Assembly (NCBI RefSeq): GCF_014170335.1
Contig: NZ_LZZS01000006.1
Location: 62,001-126,000 of the forward strand
Direction: 5' to 3'
Length of the DNA: 64,000 bases
DNA from: Achromobacter sp. UMC46
GTDB taxonomy: Bacteria; Pseudomonadota; Gammaproteobacteria; Burkholderiales; Burkholderiaceae_B
In this document: one piece after another, positions 60,101 to 64,000 of the stretch
How positions within the stretch are numbered: the stretch's first letter is position 1
How the letters are laid out: each line of letters opens with the position of its first letter
Program-made: the position numbers and the translations under genes
The notes under the pieces: model-generated
What the model was told of the DNA's origin: nothing
The model's input: the letters and a program-made list of their open reading frames with translations, nothing else
Database searches by the model: none

Positions 60101-63100
60101 CGTCTTCGGCGGTGTAGCCGTCTTGCCCGTGATACACGGACAGGCCGCCGCGGGCCCGGCCCGAGATCATCTGCGCGGCGTCCAGCGACACGGAGGCAAA
60201 GCCCAGCATCAGGCGTTCGGCGGGCACCAGCACGTTTGGCAACTGGAAGGGGGAGGACTCCAGCCGGATCACGTCAGCCACGATGTTCAGGCCGCCGCTC
60301 CCCAGGCTGTCCAACATCGCGCCCCCCGGGGCCTGAGGTTTGCTGGCGCCAGCTCCACTCGCGCCGCTGCGATCGGCGGCAACCGAACCCGCCCAGACGA
60401 ATTCGGCGGCAGCGATGGTGGCGGTATCGCCTGCCGCGCCGTAACCGTAGATGGCCGGCGCGCCCAGCACCAGGCGCTGCAGCGACCGGCCGCCGGCGCC
60501 GCGCGCGTCCAGCGATACCGAGCCGTACACGTTGACGGATTCGCCAGCGTTCAGGATCAGGCTTTCAAGCGCCGGGGCTTCCAGCGCCGTGTTCCCGCGC
60601 AGCAAATTGCCCAGCACGTCCTGGTTCAGCACCATGCCCGGCGGCAGGCGGCCTGCCGCACCGGCCTGGGCCAGCGCCTCGGCACTGCCCATGTTGACGG
60701 CCGAGACGCTCAGCGCCAGGTTGCGCGTGCCGTATTGCACCGTGTCGCGCCAGGTGAACGCACCATTGGTGGACGCGCCGATGGAACCTTCCGACAACAA
60801 GCGGGCCATCCCCGCGCAGTCCGCGATACACCCCCCCACGTCCACTGCCGTGCCCGCGCCGCTCGACGGCGGCAACAGGTTTACCAGGCCGTTCGATACG
60901 GCCAGCGTGGCACCGGTGATCGACTGGTAATAGAGCCCGGTGCGCGCATCCTGTGCCACGTCGCCGCGGCCAAGCGTGGACAGCGTCGCGCCTTGCTCGA
61001 CCACGATGCCGCGCCCGCCATCGACCGCATACAGGAAAATTTCTGGCGCCCGCAACACTGCGCCACTGCGCACCACCACCTCCTGGGCATCGCCACCCAC
61101 GTTGCGTGCGCCAGTTTCATAGGTTCCCGCCACGCCCGCCACGCCGCCGATGAACATCGCCCCCGGGGACAGCGCGTTCAGATCCGTGGCGTAAAGGGCC
61201 GCGGCCTTCGGGGGCAGGATGGGCGCCTGTCCCGGCGCCAGGATCTCAATCCCGCTGACCGGTCCCGTCACCGCCAGCCGGCCCGCATAGGCGCCGCTGC
61301 CTTGGGGGACGTCGAACCGCGCCGCCCCCTTGAACGACAGCGCCGGACTGCCTTCCCGGCCGGCGCCTTCCGCCAGGCTCAGGTGCAACGTCCGGGCATC
61401 CGTGGTCAACATCCCTCGCTGGGTACCTTTGCGCGCCGCGTCCGCAAGCACGAAGGCGTTGTAGGTCGTCTCGTTGTATTGCGCATGGCGCCGCACCACG
61501 TCGGCCGGCGTGATCAAGAGTCGAGTGGACAGCGTCGCGACCTGACCGGTCAAGGCCGTGCCCAACCGGCCGCTGCCTACCCACGAACCGCCGCGCGTGC
61601 GCGCGGCCACGGACGCCTCATTGATGCCCTGCGCGCCCAGCTCGACGCGGAACGCACCGGGCAGCAGCGCGTAGGTCGATGGCAGCAAGGTATAAGTGCC
61701 GGGGGGCAGGCCCGGCACGCCGGCTTCGATCGTCACCTGCCGCCCCACGGCGGGACTGCCGGCGCCCGCGTCGGGGGCGACCGGCGCCTGGCTGCCCCCA
61801 AAGCCCGGCACGATGGCGTAGACCGCATTGCCAGAACGGCTGAATCCGAATCCCGGATTGGCGTCGGCCATGGCGTAGCGCAGCACGTCGACCGAACCGC
61901 CCCGACCGCGCACGAAGGTGCCGCCCGTCAATTCGCCGCCGCCGGACAGGTCCAGCACAGCGCCCTCGGCCACCTCGATCACCTTGCCCTGGATGTTGAT
62001 CTTGCGGCTCAGGAAGCCGTCAGAGCGGGTCGCGTCCAGCTCCACCTCCTTGCCGGCATACAGGTACTTCACGCCATCCACCGTGCCGCCATACGGCATG
62101 ACCAACCCGTCGCCGCTGATGGACGTCAGGCTGCCCGGCAGGAACCGGACGGTGCTCGGGGTTTCAGATTTGCTTTCGAACGTAATGCCGCCCAAGGGGG
62201 CGCGCAGCACCCCGCCCTGCTCGATCAGCGGCGCAGCCAGCGTGATGGCGCCGAACGCGGAATACGGCGTGGCCGGCGTGTCGCCCGCGGCGCGCCGAAG
62301 CGTCAGAACGGCATCGGGGTTGTATTTGGCAATTTCTCCCTGCGGCCCCAGGACTGTGTATTCGCCCATGGCGATGATGCCGCCAGACCGGGTGACCGGG
62401 TAGATCTGCGCGGCGGTCAACGTCAACCGATTGGGCGCGGCCAGCTTGTTGTTCAAGCCCCGGTCGCCGAATCCCGCGGCGCCCAGGCGCACGTCGCCCT
62501 GCACGTCCAACTGCACGTCGTCGAAGCTGATCAGGTTCCTGCTGCCCCGCACATCCAGCAGGCCGGCCGACACGTCCAGCCGGTGAGCTGCGTTGAAATA
62601 CTTCAACGGGGCGGAAACCAACTGCAGGAAAAAATCGGCGCCTTCCAGCGGCTTGTAGCGCGCCTGATTGAGCAATACGTAGGGCGCGGCCAGGCTCACC
62701 TTGCTGGCGGCAGGCGCAGCGTCGACCAGCGACAGCGCCCCCGACAGCCGCAAGCTCTGGCGCATGGCCAGCGCGACGCTGCCGTCGGCGCGCAGGTCGG
62801 CATTCACCGCCAGGTTGTCAAAGCCCCCGGCCTCGATGCGGTCCACGCCCAGGCGCCCGTAGCCGTAGGCCAGCGCCGGGGTGGATTCACCCGGCCGCAG
62901 GTCCGCGGCCAGCATGCTGTCGCCCTGGTGCTGCGCCAGCACCAGTTGCCGCTCCCGTTGCACCGCCGCTTCTGGCGAAAGATTGCGCTGATAGAACGCG
63001 CCGCCGAACGAAATGCCCAGGGTGCCGCCAGCCGCGCGATCCGATCCCGCCGCCGCGCGCATCGCGCCGTCCAGATGCAGGCTATTGGCCGAAGACAACA

Positions 63101-64000
63101 CGATGGCGCCGCCGTCAGAACTCACGATCGTGGCGCCGCGACCCGACAGGTCCAACACAGCCTGCGCGCCCGACGCGTCCAGCAGCGAGCCCGGCCGCAG
63201 GATGAGGTGCCGGTCGATGGGACGGCTGGTGGTATCGGCATCGGCCTCCCAGTCGAGCTTGCCGCCAATCTCGATCGCGCCCCCTGCCTGCACGAGTCCG
63301 TAGCGCTGTCCCTTGGCATCCACGGCGACATGGCTGCGCCCGGCCACGTCCAGCACGGCCTGTTCGCCGATCCAGACTGATCGGGAATTGGCTTTGGGCA
63401 CATAGGGCTGCTCGCCGATGCGCGGCTCCTGAATCGAAATGCGCCCGCCCCAGGCGTCGAGCCGGCCCAGCACGGTGATCTGGTCAGCGCCCTTGATCTG
63501 AATGGAGCGGCCTGGGTCGACGCTGATCCGCGCGCCTTCGCCCACGACGATCGGCCCGCCTTGCGCGGCCCGGTCCGAGTACAGCGCCAGGTCGGCGCCG
63601 ACGCGTTGCGTCAACACGCCGCGCAACGGGTCTTCCATGTACAGCGGCGGCGTCCACAGCGACAGGACGTCGCCGGGTTGGGCGCGAGACCCGGGGGCCT
63701 GCGCGATGCCGCCCTCTAACCGCAGCACTGGCATGGCGACGTCGATTTGCGCGCCATCTGCCACGGCCAGCCCCTGGTAGCCATTGATCTCGTACTGGCC
63801 GAAACCGGTGCGGAACAAGGACGTATCCAGCCGCAACGCCTCGGCATCCAGCGGGCCGGACGGACCGCCCAGCACGAGGCGCCCGCCGCTGGCGACGGAC
63901 AACGTGCCGCCGCCCGTCACGCCGTAGCCGCGTACCTCTCCGTCAAACGCCAGCAGGCCACCGCCGGACGGAACGCTGCTCGGCGCATGGGCGGCCAACG
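54150..64000 (-). CDS. Filamentous-haemagglutinin-family exoprotein with DUF3739-type C-terminus (N-terminus outside window)
   Basis: The minus-strand frame is open to the window edge, giving at least 3283 residues. The signal peptide and TPS domain lie beyond. The body is FHA-like beta-helix: recurrent strands such as GGNLSIAAGRD, GNLTVQAGRDIYGDALGSNAD, LSLLAGRDVGMASLYGVYTAG, GAIEIGGKLD and GALNISGSG. The C-terminal 400 residues (LYARQLFFAELKEGGREYNDGG...GGHIQAWSAEGDINAGRGAKTTVLYTPP...) match the domain that ends the long filamentous-haemagglutinin family protein group. Secreted by a two-partner system not present in the window. Contains a Cys-bearing duplicated segment. Likely a very large adhesin. 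Confidence 0.88.
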   Translation of the reverse strand, partial: LAAHAPSSVPSGGGLLAFDGEVRGYGVTGGGTLSVASGGRLVLGGPSGPLDAEALRLDTSLFRTGFGQYEINGYQGLAVADGAQIDVAMPVLRLEGGIAQAPGSRAQPGDVLSLWTPPLYMEDPLRGVLTQRVGADLALYSDRAAQGGPIVVGEGARISVDPGRSIQIKGADQITVLGRLDAWGGRISIQEPRIGEQPYVPKANSRSVWIGEQAVLDVAGRSHVAVDAKGQRYGLVQAGGAIEIGGKLDWEADADTTSRPIDRHLILRPGSLLDASGAQAVLDLSGRGATIVSSDGGAIVLSSANSLHLDGAMRAAAGSDRAAGGTLGISFGGAFYQRNLSPEAAVQRERQLVLAQHQGDSMLAADLRPGESTPALAYGYGRLGVDRIEAGGFDNLAVNADLRADGSVALAMRQSLRLSGALSLVDAAPAASKVSLAAPYVLLNQARYKPLEGADFFLQLVSAPLKYFNAAHRLDVSAGLLDVRGSRNLISFDDVQLDVQGDVRLGAAGFGDRGLNNKLAAPNRLTLTAAQIYPVTRSGGIIAMGEYTVLGPQGEIAKYNPDAVLTLRRAAGDTPATPYSAFGAITLAAPLIEQGGVLRAPLGGITFESKSETPSTVRFLPGSLTSISGDGLVMPYGGTVDGVKYLYAGKEVELDATRSDGFLSRKINIQGKVIEVAEGAVLDLSGGGELTGGTFVRGRGGSVDVLRYAMADANPGFGFSRSGNAVYAIVPGFGGSQAPVAPDAGAGSPAVGRQVTIEAGVPGLPPGTYTLLPSTYALLPGAFRVELGAQGINEASVAARTRGGSWVGSGRLGTALTGQVATLSTRLLITPADVVRRHAQYNETTYNAFVLADAARKGTQRGMLTTDARTLHLSLAEGAGREGSPALSFKGAARFDVPQGSGAYAGRLAVTGPVSGIEILAPGQAPILPPKAAALYATDLNALSPGAMFIGGVAGVAGTYETGARNVGGDAQEVVVRSGAVLRAPEIFLYAVDGGRGIVVEQGATLSTLGRGDVAQDARTGLYYQSITGATLAVSNGLVNLLPPSSGAGTAVDVGGCIADCAGMARLLSEGSIGASTNGAFTWRDTVQYGTRNLALSVSAVNMGSAEALAQAGAAGRLPPGMVLNQDVLGNLLRGNTALEAPALESLILNAGESVNVYGSVSLDARGAGGRSLQRLVLGAPAIYGYGAAGDTATIAAAEFVWAGSVAADRSGASGAGASKPQAPGGAMLDSLGSGGLNIVADVIRLESSPFQLPNVLVPAERLMLGFASVSLDAAQMISGRARGGLSVYHGQDGYTAEDGWRYRGGDLLIRTPLLTGEAGSAMAIKAGGALNISGSGASPAARDALGASLSLAGRSVVLDTTVALPSGKLSIKADGDIVLGADSRIDVSGREVRLLDVSRFSWGGDVELQSMAGNITQARGGLIDVSAQHNRAGRIQAIALGADAGRVDLGGAFRGTASGVYDAGGTRVPYEGAEAVLRAQTLADFADLNARLTEGGVFGARRFQIKRGDVVVGDELRARHVELVADGGSLTVNGRIDASGSQVGSIRLAAMRDLVINGMLDAHGTGLRVDSYGKIIDSANRAIVDLTSREGTLTLGAGAGVDLRAGTGAQNHDGVARGTLDLNARRLGGGAEQGAIAGSGDGARDVAVVVAGSPAILGAKTIAVNAFRRYNDAPLADAPDVTGKLPQQVTQGYLDGIDLQSQSFMTAALGNPALAGRLSGLGNYHLRPGVEVVSATSDGDLSVVGDIDLSNYRYGPGTDRMTPARRGFGEPGVLVLRAGGNLNVYGSINDGFAPPPDSPDDASGWQLVEGRYGLQAVTPYGGDLVVPIGGVKLEAGSSFPAGRALNYDLPASPATLPVGTVLPVAMTLNAPLSLPGGLVLTGDVTTAGGTLLRAGTVLPGEVKLDPGAQLGAGFVLRSNATMRAFTWPKGVALPAELVASRQIVLAQGALIPSQTKVVLQDGKPVDLRPKGPDGKQGRNWALAPMLAPGASAWSLTAVAGADLDSADVRARNVLSKGDLVLADTHYGQSGRATETTKTIFVGVMVLTQAGADELFGDSTLVGKPVKELAEGWGFDWEEVCGWGAYCTPAPRTVSETGSLNWWGDLSWVGKPVEQLAIELGVTPEEFCADASNCAGGGTSETIVTREYKYGFGSPAFSVLRTGAGDLSLLAGRDVGMASLYGVYTAGTQSSLGAADARFNLPRGYDINTGPLGLIQMDGKYDAALAAYQAWYPEQGGNLTVQAGRDIYGDALGSNADNGMVFDYASARARYASTMTGAWLWRQGSIGTPGVADIAPSWWINFGTYAVEGAIGGGNREPRLVGFTGFGTLGGGNLSIAAGRDAGIRDARGDAARYVNGVEPRSQGLTAAVGSTGRVVDGNVVLTGGGDLDLRIGGSLNPALNATQLDARGPYTGGTDHLDLNGVLVNLRGSLAVSAGQLGGMELRYGDGAGLRAKDPFAVASARPMGGPRLVLGDAVAWIDTRSDLVLGGVSDPGRVTQVNSSPYQRSGDAQPATGGGNGWFTLWTPTTAINLFSAGGNLTPMTVSNSRFSGDELNPEYTHIGPSGRSYYVYPSILRAVAANGNIMLASNAADQANPVLLLAPSANGQLEMLAGRSILAQNAYTVSMSSADAPLPTPLRPAFSAFTTDLNANSLLTNTSREGVVQGGAAYAKPLFTFGPGTPLDRALHAGDDAVVRFYAAAGDVVGLKSGSVVDMSGSVVRSIDTWYEAAMPVSVRAGRDILGLDITAVHNNARDLSLIEAGRDIVYANAQVAGPGTLLMQAARQLRQDDVASVRSLGAIVRGDTRPGADLAVLAGVGTAGPDYAGFLARYLDDSRGLRAGEALGANPDKVALAYGGELTLRGWLAAEFGYTGDDGGAPAELMRQQALRDADAGQARRDLATDFEQNSGAYLVNWLRKHHGYQGGEAGAGAALAALAPAELGIYARQLFFAELKEGGREYNDGGGPRFGSYLRGRRAIAALFPDADSAGTPLRYEGSFTMYGGAGLRSNFGGDIQLLTPGGQQVLGVEGVAPPASAGVVTQGQGNIQLYAQGSLLLGQSRIMTTFGGHIQAWSAEGDINAGRGAKTTVLYTPPRRVYDAYGNVVLSPTVPSTGAGIGTLAPIPEVPAGDVDLIAPLGTIDAGEAGIRVSGNVNVAALHVVNAANIQVQGDSKGIPIAVSVNTNALTSASAAATTASSAAQDVMQRERSAARQNQPSVFNVQILGFGTEPLPAGSGGDAPPPKPPSPSASYDPGSAVRVLGLGELPAQAQQQLTDREQSNLGRL
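57597..57829 (-). repeat. Duplicated Cys-containing segment inside the haemagglutinin-like protein
   Basis: Two copies of a motif of about 28 residues: STLVGKPVKELAEGWGFDWE ending EVCGWGAYC, then LSWVGKPVEQLAIELGVTPE ending EFCADASNC. Consensus VGKPV-x2-LA-x5-G-x4-E-E/V-x-C-x5-C. They are helical and acidic in character and interrupt the beta-helix pattern. Confidence 0.75.

Noticed and set aside
60123-63380. Long plus-strand open frame of 1085 codons opposite the haemagglutinin-like gene
   Set aside because: It is the mirror of a Gly/Asp-rich, GC-rich gene on the other strand. The product is Arg/His/Gln-rich with no family features, start site or plausible fold.

Overview
The window is GC-rich, densely coded bacterial chromosome. 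It most resembles an Achromobacter/Bordetella-type member of the Alcaligenaceae (Betaproteobacteria). The clues are two orphan Bug/TctC periplasmic receptors placed beside catabolic enzymes, many LysR regulators, large type V secreted proteins (two autotransporters and a giant filamentous-haemagglutinin-like protein), an ESPR-type extended signal peptide, and the general style of the proteins. The genus is an inference. No rRNA, tRNA, CRISPR array, intact prophage or origin was seen.

Layout. 1-6322: a plus-strand acyl-CoA catabolic operon (MaoC-type dehydratase, acyl-CoA synthetase, acyl-CoA dehydrogenase, thiolase-like protein, DUF35 partner, alpha-methylacyl-CoA racemase), probably for branched or side-chain acyl-CoAs. 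6423-10515: YceI protein, class II aldolase, glutathione S-transferase and a membrane alpha/beta-hydrolase. 10516-14803: a Bug receptor and an argininosuccinate-lyase-like enzyme, divergent from a LysR gene that overlaps a putative 2OG-Fe(II) oxygenase. 14971-17662: a secreted PIG-L-type deacetylase and a LysE exporter. 17791-21859: a second Bug receptor with an alkyl-sulfatase-like enzyme and a divergent LysR. 22307-29011: Ca2+/H+ antiporter, glyA, glycine-zipper protein, a frameshifted gene, a receiver-only response regulator, and an unknown lipoprotein/cytosolic pair.

29341-32011 holds the most striking item: an isoleucyl-tRNA synthetase paralogue preceded by a reading frame rich in Ile codons and by four mutually complementary segments ending in an intrinsic terminator. 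This is a candidate ribosome-mediated attenuator. 32351-33645 is a TetR module with two matching operators. 34579-37011 is a GbsR/MarR module with a perfect 18-bp inverted repeat over a promoter that appears to give a leaderless mRNA. A near-identical operator precedes the downstream SDR-DoxX/DUF2269 operon. alaA follows at 37056-38339.

38787-64000 is an accessory, surface-protein region. It carries two paralogous autotransporters (the first apparently starting at TTG), an IS3 remnant, a LysR/flavin monooxygenase pair, two small exported proteins, an ECF sigma factor and the C-terminal 3,280 or so residues of a haemagglutinin-like exoprotein that leaves the window. Between them (50717-53344) lies a stretch of gene debris: abutting chrA and chrB tails in reversed order, an autotransporter tail and a carotenoid-oxygenase tail.
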